Assembly (NCBI GenBank): GCA_023431385.1
Contig: JAEYWA010000104.1
Coordinates: 1-56,118, forward strand
DNA from: Bacillota bacterium
GTDB taxonomy: Bacteria; Bacillota; Clostridia; Acetivibrionales; DSM-1351
Direction of reading: 5' to 3'
DNA length: 56,118 nt
Within the stretch, counting starts at the first letter, position 1. Each line of letters opens with the position of its first letter. Under the pieces are notes generated by a model. The model was not told where the DNA came from, searched no databases, and saw only the letters and a list, made by a program, of their open reading frames with translations. This document shows positions 25,929 to 36,585 of the stretch, in pieces. The translations under genes and the position numbers were made by a program.

Positions 25929-28070
25929 CTAATCCTCTTTTATAAACAATGTCGGTTCTCCGGTGTATATGAGTGTTAATTTGTGCATTGCCCGCGTACA
26001 GGCAACATATAACAGCTTACGGTCATAATCAGTATGATAGGTTGTACTGTCAGCCGATAGAATTATTACTTCATCAAATTCAAGACCTTTAGACATTTGA
26101 ATTGAAGTGACTGTAATACCTTTAGAAAATTTTTTGCTGTCAGGAGTGAGTAATTGTATTTCGTAGTCTTTTGGCAAGACTTCGGACAGCACATTATATA
26201 AAGCTTCAGCTTTGCTGTTAGTTTTCAGTATAATCCCCAAAGTACCATAACAGCTGTTTTGAAAAACCTCGATTTTTCCTATTAGCTTTATAAGTTTATC
26301 CTGGTAATCCTTGGTATAAATGATTTCAGGGGCATCTCCATGTCGCTCGATAGCTTCCAGAGCTACATCCTTCTGTATTCGACGTGCAAAACTGATAATT
26401 TCACAGCTGGATCTATAGCTTTTGTTAAGTTCAACAGTCTCGGCATTTACATAAACTCTTTTTAAATCGTTGAGAGAATTTGAATGATTAGGATTAATTG
26501 ATTGCCCGAAATCTCCAAGTATTGTCTTTTTACAATTAAATATCTTATTTATTACAGCATACTGAGCAGGTGTATAGTCCTGCATCTCATCTATTACAAC
26601 ATGCTTTATAGATTGGCTTTCCTTCAAGCCTTCAAAGGCTGCATGAAAGTATAAAAACGGTGCCGCATCAGCCCATTCAAGAGTTCTCTTATCTGGCATT
26701 ACGAATTTTTCAGGAGCTTTTATAGTCAGATAGAAGTCTTTATATAGCGCTAAAGTATTTTTGTATTTATACATATCAACTAATTTACTATAAATGACTT
26801 TTTGCTTTGGTAATTCATCTCCCCAATGGTTGTCAACAATAAACCTCTCGTATATATCTACAGCCACCTCCTGCAGACGCCTTTTAACCGGATAGTTCTG
26901 ATACGCATTATAACGGGTGAGAACCCATTCTTTGGCAGCTTTAAATCTGCCGAATTCAATGTCAACCGGCTCAAAGCATGTGATAGCTACTTGTTTTAGA
27001 TATTGATCCATTTTATAAACGAAATCGATTCCTGATTTAAACCTAACCCTTTCGGCCCAGGCACAATCATCAACCCCAAGGGGATCTCTATCGGGTTGAA
27101 TTCTAATTATTCCAGCCAATTGAATATCACAAATATCTGTAAAGCTCATTTCATAAATCGGCTCTTCCCCCAACTCCGGTAAAACATTGGATATATAGTC
27201 TGCAAACACCTTGTTAGGTGAAAGTATAACCACATTATCAGCCGATAAGGTTTCCTTGTTACGATACAGTAAATATGCTATACGATGTAAGGCAATGGAT
27301 GTTTTGCCCGAGCCAGCAACCCCTTGAATAATCAGAGTATCAGCATGTTCATTCCGAATAATACGGTTTTGCTCTCTTTGGATGGTAGCAATAATAGTCT
27401 TCATCTTTTCATCGGAAGTTTGACTCAGTTCCCTTTGTAGGACATCATCCTGGATGTTAATATTACTTTCCAGAATGTATTCCATCGTTCCCATTGATAT
27501 TTTAAACTGTCTTTTACGGGTCAGTTCTCCTTCGACTCTGCCTACAGGAGCATTATACCCTGCCCGACCCACCTCGCAATCATAAAACATGCTTGATACA
27601 GGCGTTCTCCAGTCAAAAATTAATATTCTGGTTTTATCTGTATCTGTATAGGTATATCTTCCAATGTAAAAAACCGAAGTTTCCCGGTCTCCATCTTCAA
27701 GAAAATCAATCCGTGCAAAGTACGGAGAATCCAACAACCTGTTAATTCGTTCTCGCATTTGTACCGCCAGAACCCCTGCTCTTTCAATTTGATTCATTGC
27801 TAATTCATTCTGAAATATCTCCTTTGGGTCTATTTCATTGCGATATTCTGCAAGATAGCGTTTTGAATTCATATATTCCATATTATAACGGTCGACTGTA
27901 TCAGCATGGGTCTTTAAGGTGTCAATCAGTTTTTCTCTGATTTCCTCAAGGTGAGTGATTTCATCAGGAAATTTAAGGTGTATGTCTGAATCTTCCTGAC
28001 TGCTTCTGATGTGTGAAAGAGTTTTGTCTCGTATATGTTTATCATTTACAAGGGGCCTGTCCATAATCAC
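25929..28070 (-). CDS. helD: HelD-like superfamily 1 helicase
   Basis: UvrD/Rep-type ATPase of 713 aa resembling HelD, which frees stalled RNA polymerase. A helical N-terminal arm (about 20-100, FPDEITHLEEIREKL onward) precedes the Walker A motif GVAGSGKTS at about residue 250. Motif II is HVVIDEMQDYTPAQY, and later motifs include SYRSSCEI and TSIQMSKGLEFDEV with VACTRAMHKL. GTG 28070 has GAGG five bases upstream; ATG 28064 is an alternative. It overlaps the upstream AraC-GNAT gene by 29 bases. It is somewhat shorter than Bacillus HelD (774 aa). Confidence 0.87.
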   Translation of the reverse strand: MIMDRPLVNDKHIRDKTLSHIRSSQEDSDIHLKFPDEITHLEEIREKLIDTLKTHADTVDRYNMEYMNSKRYLAEYRNEIDPKEIFQNELAMNQIERAGVLAVQMRERINRLLDSPYFARIDFLEDGDRETSVFYIGRYTYTDTDKTRILIFDWRTPVSSMFYDCEVGRAGYNAPVGRVEGELTRKRQFKISMGTMEYILESNINIQDDVLQRELSQTSDEKMKTIIATIQREQNRIIRNEHADTLIIQGVAGSGKTSIALHRIAYLLYRNKETLSADNVVILSPNKVFADYISNVLPELGEEPIYEMSFTDICDIQLAGIIRIQPDRDPLGVDDCAWAERVRFKSGIDFVYKMDQYLKQVAITCFEPVDIEFGRFKAAKEWVLTRYNAYQNYPVKRRLQEVAVDIYERFIVDNHWGDELPKQKVIYSKLVDMYKYKNTLALYKDFYLTIKAPEKFVMPDKRTLEWADAAPFLYFHAAFEGLKESQSIKHVVIDEMQDYTPAQYAVINKIFNCKKTILGDFGQSINPNHSNSLNDLKRVYVNAETVELNKSYRSSCEIISFARRIQKDVALEAIERHGDAPEIIYTKDYQDKLIKLIGKIEVFQNSCYGTLGIILKTNSKAEALYNVLSEVLPKDYEIQLLTPDSKKFSKGITVTSIQMSKGLEFDEVIILSADSTTYHTDYDRKLLYVACTRAMHKLTLIYTGEPTLFIKED

Positions 28071-28917
28071 TCTTGCCTCTCTTTCTCTCTCTTTGAATTA
28101 TCATTTTCTGCGTAGGGTAGCCAAATTCAGTCAGCAGCTCTGCTTCGGCAAATCCAAACTCTTTCAGGGCCTTCCGGTAGCCGGTATCCGCCTTATCCCC
28201 CTCGCGGAATGTGGTTATAGTAATATTTTGATGTTCTAGGAGTTCTGAGATTGCCTTATTTAAAAAAGCTCTTGCAATCCCCTGTTTTCGAAAAAGAGGA
28301 TGAACTCCCAGAAAATCAATACTCCCCGTAGTATAAGAAATCATCATTATTCCAATTGCAAAATCACCCTCTGTCATTATCAGAGCTCTTTTTTCGTCAA
28401 TGCCCTGTCTGAGCACTTTTATGTACTCCTCCTCAATGAGGTTCGGAAATCCATCGATAACAAGCCGCACCAGGTCCATCCATATAGGAATATCCTCCTT
28501 TGCTGCAAACCGTAATTCTCTTCTTGACTTCTTTTCTTTAAAATGCAGATCAGGATGCTTGTCGAATTTATACTCCAACTGCAATGGGTAAAACACCTCA
28601 TTCCTTCTATACTGTAGTGGAGCTTGCTTGTACATAGCCTTAAATATGTTTGTAAATGCCTGCTGGCTTGTATACCCTGCTAGTAATGCAATATCCAAAA
28701 TAGTTTTTTCCGAAAAAACCAAAAGCTTTGCCGCCTCAGTTAGCTTTCGGCGCTGTATATAATCATGTATTGTCAGTCCGACCATATCAGTAAACATGCG
28801 GTGAAGATGATATTTCGAATAATGGACTGCCTCTGCAACTATATCCAAATCCATTTTCTCGGTCAGATGTGTCTCAATATAAGCAATTGCCGATATAACA
28901 TTTTCCAGGCTATTCAT
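28042..28917 (-). CDS. AraC-type DNA-binding domain fused to GNAT acetyltransferase
   Basis: A 291-aa fusion: two AraC helix-turn-helix motifs at residues about 1-100 (MDLDIVAEAVHYSKYHLHRMFTDM and ILDIALLAGYTSQQAFTNIFKAM), a short linker, and a GNAT acetyltransferase domain at about 140-285 with the acetyl-CoA loop in FRKQGIARAFL. ATG 28917 follows GGAAGGAGG. The gene overlaps the helicase gene, so the two are co-translated. The acetyl acceptor is unknown. Confidence 0.87.
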   Translation of the reverse strand: MNSLENVISAIAYIETHLTEKMDLDIVAEAVHYSKYHLHRMFTDMVGLTIHDYIQRRKLTEAAKLLVFSEKTILDIALLAGYTSQQAFTNIFKAMYKQAPLQYRRNEVFYPLQLEYKFDKHPDLHFKEKKSRRELRFAAKEDIPIWMDLVRLVIDGFPNLIEEEYIKVLRQGIDEKRALIMTEGDFAIGIMMISYTTGSIDFLGVHPLFRKQGIARAFLNKAISELLEHQNITITTFREGDKADTGYRKALKEFGFAEAELLTEFGYPTQKMIIQRERKRGKSDYGQAPCK

Positions 28918-29055
28918 AACAACCTCCTTCCCAAAGATATTATAGCAGGCTATAAAAAAATGTTTTAATAAATCTTGCGTTTTTTGTACCTCCAGCCACA
29001 ATTTGTTCCACACTTTCATGACAAAGTTAAGTGCCATACTCGGCACACAATAGAA

Positions 29056-29084
29056 AAGGCATCAGATCCTTCTTCTGACACCTT
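29056..29084 (-). terminator. Terminator after the GH31 gene
   Basis: An 11-base stem (AAGGTGTCAGA with TCTGATGCCTT, two G-T pairs) is followed on the minus strand by TTTCTATT. Read on the plus strand the same hairpin is less well followed by T. Confidence 0.7.
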
Positions 29085-29137
29085 TTAGCCTATTACCTAA
29101 TCATCAAGTCTGAATTGTTATGCCAGACTGTACCCGG

Positions 29138-31483
29138 TTAATTTATTTTACAAACAATTTCTGCTGCTCCGGCATAAGGTTTCAAAACCGAATCATTTCC
29201 GTCTTTTCCCACATCCGCATTAACAGCCTTTATAACTGTTTCATTTATTAGCCGTATACTATAAGCTTTCTTTGCACTCACTTTTATTATAATCTCTCCG
29301 GCTTTCTTAGCAATGCAGACTTCCAGGTCCTTTTCACCGTTCATACCATATACAACCGTTCCAGTTGCTTTATCTTCCAATAATTCATAAACTCTTAACT
29401 GAACCCCGTCTGCATAATCATAATCTGCCTTATCATCACATAAGCCTGATGCAATTACAGAATTCTCCCTTACCATAAGGGGGATGCTTAAGTAACTGTG
29501 TTTCTCTTTTATCCATCTGGAGCCTTCGGTTTTTTCACCTGTAAAGTAATTGGTCCAGGTTCCAGCAGGCAAATAATATTCAGCAATGCCGCTGTCATTA
29601 AAGATTGGTGAGACCAGTATGGAATCGCCTAACATATACTGCTTATCCAGGTAATGACAGGTTCTGTCTTCGGTGAAATCCAAAACCATACTTCTCATAG
29701 TAGGAACACCTGTCTCAGAGGTTTCAACAGCAGCTTTATACAGATATGGCATAAGCTTTGCCTTTAGCTTGGTAAAGAAACGCACTACATCTACTGCTTC
29801 CTCATCATAAACCCACGGAACACGGTAGGATGTACTGCCGTGCAGACGGCTGTGAGAGGATAGTAGTCCAAATGCCGCCCAACGTTTATATACATCCGGA
29901 GTAGAAGTATGTTCAAAGCCTCCGATGTCATGACTCCAATAGCCAAAACCGGACATCATCAGAGATAGACCACCCCTCAGGCTCTCTTCCATGGACTCGT
30001 AATCTGACCAGCAATCTCCGCCCCAATGTACAGGGAATTTCTGACCGCCTACAGTTGCAGATCTGGCAAATAAAATCGCTTCACCCTTACCGCGTTTTCT
30101 CTCTAACAGCTCATATACTACCTTGTTATACAGGTATGTATAGTAGTTATGCATTTTAACAGGATCAGAACCGTCATGATATACCACGTCGGTTGGAATT
30201 CTCTCACCAAAGTCTGTTTTAAAGCAGTCAACGCCCATATCCAGCAATACCTCCAGTTTATGGCTGAACCACTTACAGGCTTCGGGGTTTGTAAAGTCTA
30301 CTATAGCCATGCCCGGTTGCCACATATCCCATTGCCATACATTTCCGTTCGGGCGTTTTAGGAAATAGCCCCCCTCCACTCCCTCTTTAAACAGTGTGGA
30401 TTCCTGACCTATATATGAGTTAATCCATACACAGATTTTTAATCCTTTTTCTTTCAGTCTCTTAATCATACCAACGGGGTCAGGAAATACACGGCTGTCC
30501 CAAGTAAAATCAGACCAGCAAAAATCCTTCATCCAGAAGCAGTCAAAGTGGAACACTCTCAAAGGGATTCCTCTCTGCAGCATTCCGTCTACGAATCCAG
30601 TAACAGTCTTTTCATCGTAATTTGTAGTAAAGGAGGTAGATAACCACAGACCAAATGTCCAAGGTGCAGGCAGAGCTGGCTTGCCGGTAAGATCGGTATA
30701 TCTGGTCAAAACCTCTTTCATTGAAGGTCCATTAATAAAAAAGTAATCAAGACTTTCACCTGAAACACTAAAGCCTACCCTCGTTACATGCTCCGAGCCA
30801 ACTTCAAAGGAAACCTGCTCAGGATGGTTAACAAACACTCCGTAGCCTTTGTTGGTTATGTAAAATGGTATATTCTTATAGGACTGTTCTGTTGAAGTAC
30901 CCCCATCTGCATTCCAGCTATCCACGGACTGTCCGTTTTTTACGAAAGGAGTGAAACGTTCCCCCAGCCCATACACCAGTTCCCCCACCGATAAACTCAG
31001 CTGCTGGCGCATGTAGGCATTATCCTCTGCACCGTCATCATATGCTAATCCCTTCCAGTCGGTCTTCATATATGCCAAATCTCTTACTACACTCTTAGTC
31101 AGCAGTTCTCCGTCTCTTTCATATGTCATCGACCAGTTTTGTTTTGTTATAATCAATTTTAAACTTCCGCTTGAGACTATAATTTCGGTCTCATTTTCCA
31201 CCGCCTGAAAACAGCTATCTTTACCGAAGCTTAATTCAAACTCAGGGCTTTTTGCTGCAATCCCCATATAATGATAAATTTGAACTCTTATGACTTCTTT
31301 CACAGGTGAGGAGATTTTGATTGTCAGATTCACTCCTCCCAGTGTATCTCCCCGATGATTAATACGATAAGTGGGAGCACATAGGGTAATATAGTCCTTT
31401 TCTATCTTCGAGTAATATACTTGCTGAGGCGTGAAGCATTCAGTACCTTTTTTTTGCAACCAGCATCCATTGCTAAATTTCAT
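29138..31483 (-). CDS. Alpha-xylosidase, GH31 (YicI type)
   Basis: Cytoplasmic glycosidase (781 aa) that removes alpha-1,6-xylose, as from xyloglucan oligosaccharides. The nucleophile lies in KTDFGER (Asp424) and the acid/base in WGGDCW (Asp490). The motifs WQPGMAIVDFTNP and GYWSHDIGGFEH are as in YicI of E. coli. There is no signal peptide. ATG 31483 follows GGAAAGGAG. It is divergent from the yesMN-type genes, so it is probably under their control with the fucosidase and transporter. Confidence 0.94.
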   Translation of the reverse strand: MKFSNGCWLQKKGTECFTPQQVYYSKIEKDYITLCAPTYRINHRGDTLGGVNLTIKISSPVKEVIRVQIYHYMGIAAKSPEFELSFGKDSCFQAVENETEIIVSSGSLKLIITKQNWSMTYERDGELLTKSVVRDLAYMKTDWKGLAYDDGAEDNAYMRQQLSLSVGELVYGLGERFTPFVKNGQSVDSWNADGGTSTEQSYKNIPFYITNKGYGVFVNHPEQVSFEVGSEHVTRVGFSVSGESLDYFFINGPSMKEVLTRYTDLTGKPALPAPWTFGLWLSTSFTTNYDEKTVTGFVDGMLQRGIPLRVFHFDCFWMKDFCWSDFTWDSRVFPDPVGMIKRLKEKGLKICVWINSYIGQESTLFKEGVEGGYFLKRPNGNVWQWDMWQPGMAIVDFTNPEACKWFSHKLEVLLDMGVDCFKTDFGERIPTDVVYHDGSDPVKMHNYYTYLYNKVVYELLERKRGKGEAILFARSATVGGQKFPVHWGGDCWSDYESMEESLRGGLSLMMSGFGYWSHDIGGFEHTSTPDVYKRWAAFGLLSSHSRLHGSTSYRVPWVYDEEAVDVVRFFTKLKAKLMPYLYKAAVETSETGVPTMRSMVLDFTEDRTCHYLDKQYMLGDSILVSPIFNDSGIAEYYLPAGTWTNYFTGEKTEGSRWIKEKHSYLSIPLMVRENSVIASGLCDDKADYDYADGVQLRVYELLEDKATGTVVYGMNGEKDLEVCIAKKAGEIIIKVSAKKAYSIRLINETVIKAVNADVGKDGNDSVLKPYAGAAEIVCKIN

Positions 31484-31647
31484 TATGAATCATGCTCCTT
31501 TCCGATATGACTTAACTGTAATTATATTACACAGTTTAACAATCGTATACCTGAATTTTTCTAGTATATTCACTTACATTTTGAGTGTTTTCTATCTGCT
31601 TAATCAATGATAAGCTATGGTTGCATACAGCTGAAAAATATACCGAA

Positions 31648-31676
31648 TTGACGTACATTCCTTATTTTACTATAAT
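31648..31676 (+). promoter_or_regulatory. Promoter of the two-component system genes
   Basis: TTGACG (31648-31653) and TATAAT (31671-31676) with a 17-base spacer, a near-consensus sigma-A promoter 43 bases before the kinase start. Confidence 0.8.
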
Positions 31677-31718
31677 ATGGTAAGAACCTTATTTCTCATT
31701 AAAAAGGAGTATATTATT

Positions 31719-33545
31719 GTGAAGATATTTACCGCTTTTCGTAAGGTATTCCTTAAGACACAGGTAAAAAAACAATTATATTTTATATATTATAGTGCTA
31801 TTCTAATACCAATACTAATCATAGGCTTTTTCCTGATACTTTATACCAGAAAACTACTATTGGATCATTATCAGAACCAGGTTGAAGCAGACAACTCTCG
31901 TGTCAAATCCATCATGTTTGATGTAACGACCTCAGCCTATAATATATCAGATGAAATATTTAATGATAAGGATTTGCGTAACCTTCTGGCAACCCGCTAC
32001 AGCAGTAAGCAGGAGGCCGACAGAAGCTGTATTAACTATACCAAGGTGAATAATTATACAATTAGAAATACTTTTATATCCTCCATCGAAATATATACAA
32101 TCAATCCTACAATATACAAGTACGCTTCAATAATTCCCGTTACAAAAGAGATAGCAAAAACAGACTGGTATCAGCATGGAATCCAACATGCCGATATAAC
32201 CTGGAGATGTTATACTTCAGTTGACAGCTGGAATAATTCCTCTCAGGAATTAAGCCTAATGAGAAGGATACCAATTATAGCAACAAAAGAATATGCTGTC
32301 CTGGTAATAAAAATCAGCAATAATTACCTAAAAAACAGGATCCAGCGCAACTCATTATTTAACGCGGTTTCAGTTAATAAAGACCCGGTATTTTTCAGTA
32401 CCCAGCGGAATTTATCCGGTCAATTCCTTCCAATACCTATCGATTATGGTAAAAGTCAGTATCAATTTTCCGGTCCGCTGTCCTATGATGATAGAAAGAG
32501 TATTGCCAATATTTCAACACTCCTTCCGTACTCGTCCAAAGACCGGATTTATATAACAACATTGGATTTTGCCGCTCTGCCTGACGTAAACAATATAATT
32601 TTATTATGTACTGCCACAATTATATTAGGTTCAGCTTTGCCTATTGTATTTATTGTTCAGTTTACAAATAAGTTCAGTGCTCGTGTTATTACACTCCGCG
32701 GGGAGATGCACAAGGTTAGCAGAGGAGATTACCACATTATTGACGATTTTAAGGGGGAGGATGAAATATCTGAAGTATATTCCGATTTAAAAGTTATGAT
32801 CAATAGCATACAAGAGATGGATGCCAGAATGTATGAAGCAAAGTTGCAGGAGCAGGTGCTAAAAAACCAACAACAGAAGATGGAGTTTAAGATGCTGGCC
32901 AGTCAAATAAACCCTCATTTTCTATATAATACATTGGAAACTATACGAATGAAGGCGCTTACCGAAGGTAATCCTGAGGTAGCCAATGTAATTAAGCTTT
33001 TGGGCAAATCCATGCACTACGTTTTGGAAAACACAGGCACCTCATCTACAACATTGAAAAAGGAATTGGATTACATATCAATTTATTTAACCATACAGAA
33101 GCTGAGATTTAATGACCGGGTAAACTATACCCTACATGTTGCAGACGACATGATTTTGGAGGACTATCAGATTCTCCCGCTTCTATTACAGCCTATTGTT
33201 GAGAATGCCATCCTTCACGGTCTTGAGGGTACTGAAAACCGTGGACAGATTGTTATTGAAGTTAAAACAAAAGGTGATGAGCTCTTACTGATAGACATCT
33301 CCGACAATGGTCTTGGCATGACCAAGGAAGAATTGGACGAACTGAGCGATAGTATTAACGAGCGTAATAAGAAATCCACATCTAGTATCGGACTTTACAA
33401 TATTAATCAAAGAATCAAATTATTTTATGGAGAAGCTTATGGGATGACAATTGAGAGCAGTCCGCTGGAAGGAACTCTGGTATCCCTTACACTACCTTTG
33501 CACAACGTAATGGAGGAAGATGATGAAGTTATTTATCGCAGATGA
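31719..33545 (+). CDS. Sensor histidine kinase, YesM type
   Basis: Membrane kinase of 608 aa. Two transmembrane helices (about 20-45 and 285-310) flank an extracellular Cache-like sensor. A HAMP region follows, then the phosphorylated His400 in NPHFLYNTLE and an ATP-binding domain with VENAILHGLEG and DNGLGM. GTG 31719 lies 8 bases after AGGAGT (31705-31710); the ATG at 31677 overlaps the promoter and cannot be used. It overlaps the response regulator gene. The ligand is probably presented by a sugar-loaded binding protein. Confidence 0.94.
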   Translation: MKIFTAFRKVFLKTQVKKQLYFIYYSAILIPILIIGFFLILYTRKLLLDHYQNQVEADNSRVKSIMFDVTTSAYNISDEIFNDKDLRNLLATRYSSKQEADRSCINYTKVNNYTIRNTFISSIEIYTINPTIYKYASIIPVTKEIAKTDWYQHGIQHADITWRCYTSVDSWNNSSQELSLMRRIPIIATKEYAVLVIKISNNYLKNRIQRNSLFNAVSVNKDPVFFSTQRNLSGQFLPIPIDYGKSQYQFSGPLSYDDRKSIANISTLLPYSSKDRIYITTLDFAALPDVNNIILLCTATIILGSALPIVFIVQFTNKFSARVITLRGEMHKVSRGDYHIIDDFKGEDEISEVYSDLKVMINSIQEMDARMYEAKLQEQVLKNQQQKMEFKMLASQINPHFLYNTLETIRMKALTEGNPEVANVIKLLGKSMHYVLENTGTSSTTLKKELDYISIYLTIQKLRFNDRVNYTLHVADDMILEDYQILPLLLQPIVENAILHGLEGTENRGQIVIEVKTKGDELLLIDISDNGLGMTKEELDELSDSINERNKKSTSSIGLYNINQRIKLFYGEAYGMTIESSPLEGTLVSLTLPLHNVMEEDDEVIYRR

Positions 33546-35064
33546 TGAATCAATAATTTGTGAGGGACTAAAATGTGTTATCAATTGGAAGGAGCTTGGG
33601 TTTACATTATGCGGGGAAGCCAATAACGGAGAAGATGCGCTGAAGGGTATAATTGAGTTAACTCCTGATCTGGTACTGTTGGATATACGTATGCCCAAGC
33701 TTCAAGGAACCGAAATTGTACAGCTTGCCAGGGAACAAGGCTTTAAAGGTCATTTTATAATATTGAGCGGCTTTTCCGATTTTAGATATGCCCAAACAGC
33801 TATTCGTTACGGCGTTGAATTTTATCTTACAAAACCTATTGATGATGACGAGTTATACCGTGCTGTAAGTACTGTAAAAGAGAACATACTTAAAGAACGT
33901 ATGGATGCCAGTAAGATGAATCATTTCCGTGAAAAGGCAAAGTATACTGTTCTGCGTGATATACTGCTCAATTCGGGAGGTATGGCAAATATCAGCCTTG
34001 GAGAGTTTAACCTTTCAGCAACTATTTATCAGGTTGTAATTTATGAGAATTACAATCAGGATACTCATAACCTCACTTACGATTTTGCAGATCTGTTAAG
34101 AGTAGCTAATCAGGATAACAGGTCCTTTGAGCATATTAAGATACATGAGAAGGATATCATCCTCCTAAAAGGAGAATTTGCTCTGAACCAATTTCGGGAT
34201 TTTCTGAAGCATTACGATAAAAGTCTGCAGAAAGGCTCTCCTCTCGATTCACTATTTATTGCCTATGGCCGTGAGGTAGGTAAAATAGAAGATATTCATT
34301 ATTCCTATGAAGATGCCCTGAGCCTTATGAACCGTCGTTTCTTCTGTGAACAAAATCAGCATGCAATCGGGTATGAGCAGCTTCCTAAATTTGATAACAA
34401 TATTCTTGAAATAAATGAAAAAGAAACGAATGAGTATTGTAAGCTGTTATGCAGCTATATTCAGAGCTATAACCGAAGAATGATAGCAGATACGCTTTTT
34501 AAGCTTGAAAAGATTTTATATTCAGCTAAGGTTGATTTAGCCAGTATCAAGCTGTTTTTGACCGATATTTATCTTCAGATTAAAGAAACCATAAGTCATA
34601 TTTACAGCACTACAAACATCCCTTTTCCAACAAACTCCTCGGTAATTGATCTTATAGACCGGAAATACTACCTGTATGAAATCATACTTTTCTTTTCGGA
34701 ACAGTTTGAAATGATAATTAATGCTATAGGCAATTTCACACGTGAAAGTGTACTTGACGATATAGTTTACTATATTGACCACAATTATAGAGATAATATA
34801 AGGCTGGAAACCATAGCCCCCTTGTTTGGGTATAACAGTTCATACCTCGGCAAGATATTTAATAAAAAAGTGGGTGAAAGCTTTAATTCCTATATCGATC
34901 GTGTAAGAATCAACCATTCCAAAGAGCTTTTACTGCAAAAGAATCTAAAGGTTTACGAAATATCAGAACTTGTAGGCTATAAAAATGTTGACTATTTTCA
35001 TAAAAAATTCAAAAAGTATATAGGCGAAAGCCCCGCTGAATTCCGTAAAAGAAATAATACATAA
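33523..35064 (+). CDS. Response regulator, YesN type (AraC output)
   Basis: Cytoplasmic partner of the kinase, 513 aa. The receiver domain (1-120) has the phospho-acceptor Asp54 in LVLLDIRMP and Lys in TKPID. A long helical middle region follows, and two AraC HTH motifs end the protein (RLETIAPLFGYNSSYLGKIFNKK and VYEISELVGYKNVDYFHKKFKKY). ATG 33523 is 6 bases after GGAGG; ATG 33520 is also possible. It probably activates the GH31, GH29 and transporter genes around it. Confidence 0.94.
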   Translation: MKLFIADDESIICEGLKCVINWKELGFTLCGEANNGEDALKGIIELTPDLVLLDIRMPKLQGTEIVQLAREQGFKGHFIILSGFSDFRYAQTAIRYGVEFYLTKPIDDDELYRAVSTVKENILKERMDASKMNHFREKAKYTVLRDILLNSGGMANISLGEFNLSATIYQVVIYENYNQDTHNLTYDFADLLRVANQDNRSFEHIKIHEKDIILLKGEFALNQFRDFLKHYDKSLQKGSPLDSLFIAYGREVGKIEDIHYSYEDALSLMNRRFFCEQNQHAIGYEQLPKFDNNILEINEKETNEYCKLLCSYIQSYNRRMIADTLFKLEKILYSAKVDLASIKLFLTDIYLQIKETISHIYSTTNIPFPTNSSVIDLIDRKYYLYEIILFFSEQFEMIINAIGNFTRESVLDDIVYYIDHNYRDNIRLETIAPLFGYNSSYLGKIFNKKVGESFNSYIDRVRINHSKELLLQKNLKVYEISELVGYKNVDYFHKKFKKYIGESPAEFRKRNNT

Positions 35065-35072
35065 CAAACAAA

Positions 35073-36539
35073 TCAATTTATTTTGATTTTGAATACTACC
35101 GGCGTATTACTTCTGACAGTTTTAGTCTGCAGAAATAGTCCCTCAGTGTTTCTTGTCCAAACAGGAGTTTCGTTAAAGCCAAGAATACTAATTGCTGATA
35201 TAATGCCATGGAACTCCGGAACATTTTGATTGGTCGATTCCGCCAGAGATATGATTGTCAGCTTTCCGTCCTCGGGATATTTCATAACCGCGGCATACAG
35301 GCAATCTCCTCTTACTGTAAAACGAAAGTCCTCACTTGTGTATACCCTGGATTTATTATCTGTAAACTGTCCTTCAATTTCCTTTGTTGGACCCTCGGAG
35401 GATTTACGCCACACCTTGCTGTCATATATTGCTTCACCATTTACTTTTAGCCAGACACCAATATCCCTTAGTATTCCCGCATCTTTCTCAGGGATGGACC
35501 CATCCGCTCTGGGGCCGATATTTAAAAGCATATTACCATTCTTGCTGACAATGTCGATCAGGTCACAAATTATTTCGGTGGAGGTCTTGTAATCCAGCGC
35601 ATCGGTATAACACCATGAATTCCTTGCTATCGCCGTATCTGTCTGCCAGTAATATGGCTTAGGATCAGCAAATTTCCCACGTTCCACATCAACGATTCCG
35701 GCTCCAAACATCAGCGCATCGTGCTTGTAACATACTGCAACTCTTTCTCCCCATTCTAGGCCCCGATTGTAATAATATGCTGTCAGCTTACGCAGGTATG
35801 GTTTAAATGCTGCATGCTGAACCCACCAGTCAAAATAAAGTATACTGGGCTTGTATCGATCAATAATTTCACAGGTTCGGATCAACCAGTCCTGCAGAAA
35901 TTCATCTGTCGGATATGGTTCGCTGAACAGAGCCTGGTTGTCCGGTTCCGGCATTGCAGGCCAGTAAAAGTCTCCACACTTTAAAGGTTCCTTTATATCA
36001 CTGTCAATGTTCTTGCCATGGCCCATGAAAAACCAGTGTTCCGCGCGGTGTGAGGAAGTACAGAAAACAAGCCCTTCACGTTCAAGAGCCTCCTTTAGTT
36101 CTCCAAGTACGTCTCTCTTTGGCCCCATTTCATATGCATTATACCTGCTAATTGAACTTTTGTACATTTGAAAACCATCGTGATGTTCCGCCACCTGAAA
36201 AACATACCTTGCTCCCGCCTCCTTAAATATTTTAACCCATTCTTTAGGGTCAAACCTGTTTCCGGTAAACATGGGTATGAAGTCCTTATAGCCGAAATCC
36301 CTCTGTGGACCGTAAGTTTTAATATGATGTTCATATGCAGGCATTCCTTGTATATACATGTTTCTGGAATACCATTCATTGGAGTATTCAGGAACACTGT
36401 ACAGGCCCCAGTGAATAAAAATCCCAAACTTGGCTTTTTTATACCACAGGGGTACATCAAAATCCGTCAGTGAATTCCAATTGTCTTTATAAAATCCTTT
36501 TTCAATTACTTCATCTATAATTCTTAAGTATCCCTTCAT
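35073..36539 (-). CDS. Alpha-L-fucosidase, GH29
   Basis: Cytoplasmic exoglycosidase (488 aa) that releases fucose. The domain pattern is a GH29 barrel (about 20-350) with the nucleophile Asp237 in ILYFDWW, the conserved WGLYSVPEYSNEWY and KFGIFIHWG motifs, and a C-terminal beta domain. No signal peptide is present. ATG 36539 follows CAGGAGGC. It lies downstream of the transporter genes on the same strand, separated by a hairpin. With GH31 it points to fucosylated xyloglucan as substrate. Confidence 0.94.
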   Translation of the reverse strand: MKGYLRIIDEVIEKGFYKDNWNSLTDFDVPLWYKKAKFGIFIHWGLYSVPEYSNEWYSRNMYIQGMPAYEHHIKTYGPQRDFGYKDFIPMFTGNRFDPKEWVKIFKEAGARYVFQVAEHHDGFQMYKSSISRYNAYEMGPKRDVLGELKEALEREGLVFCTSSHRAEHWFFMGHGKNIDSDIKEPLKCGDFYWPAMPEPDNQALFSEPYPTDEFLQDWLIRTCEIIDRYKPSILYFDWWVQHAAFKPYLRKLTAYYYNRGLEWGERVAVCYKHDALMFGAGIVDVERGKFADPKPYYWQTDTAIARNSWCYTDALDYKTSTEIICDLIDIVSKNGNMLLNIGPRADGSIPEKDAGILRDIGVWLKVNGEAIYDSKVWRKSSEGPTKEIEGQFTDNKSRVYTSEDFRFTVRGDCLYAAVMKYPEDGKLTIISLAESTNQNVPEFHGIISAISILGFNETPVWTRNTEGLFLQTKTVRSNTPVVFKIKIN

Positions 36540-36585
36540 ATATGCCTCCTGTTCCGAGTCGTGCCATAATGAATCATTTCAAAAA

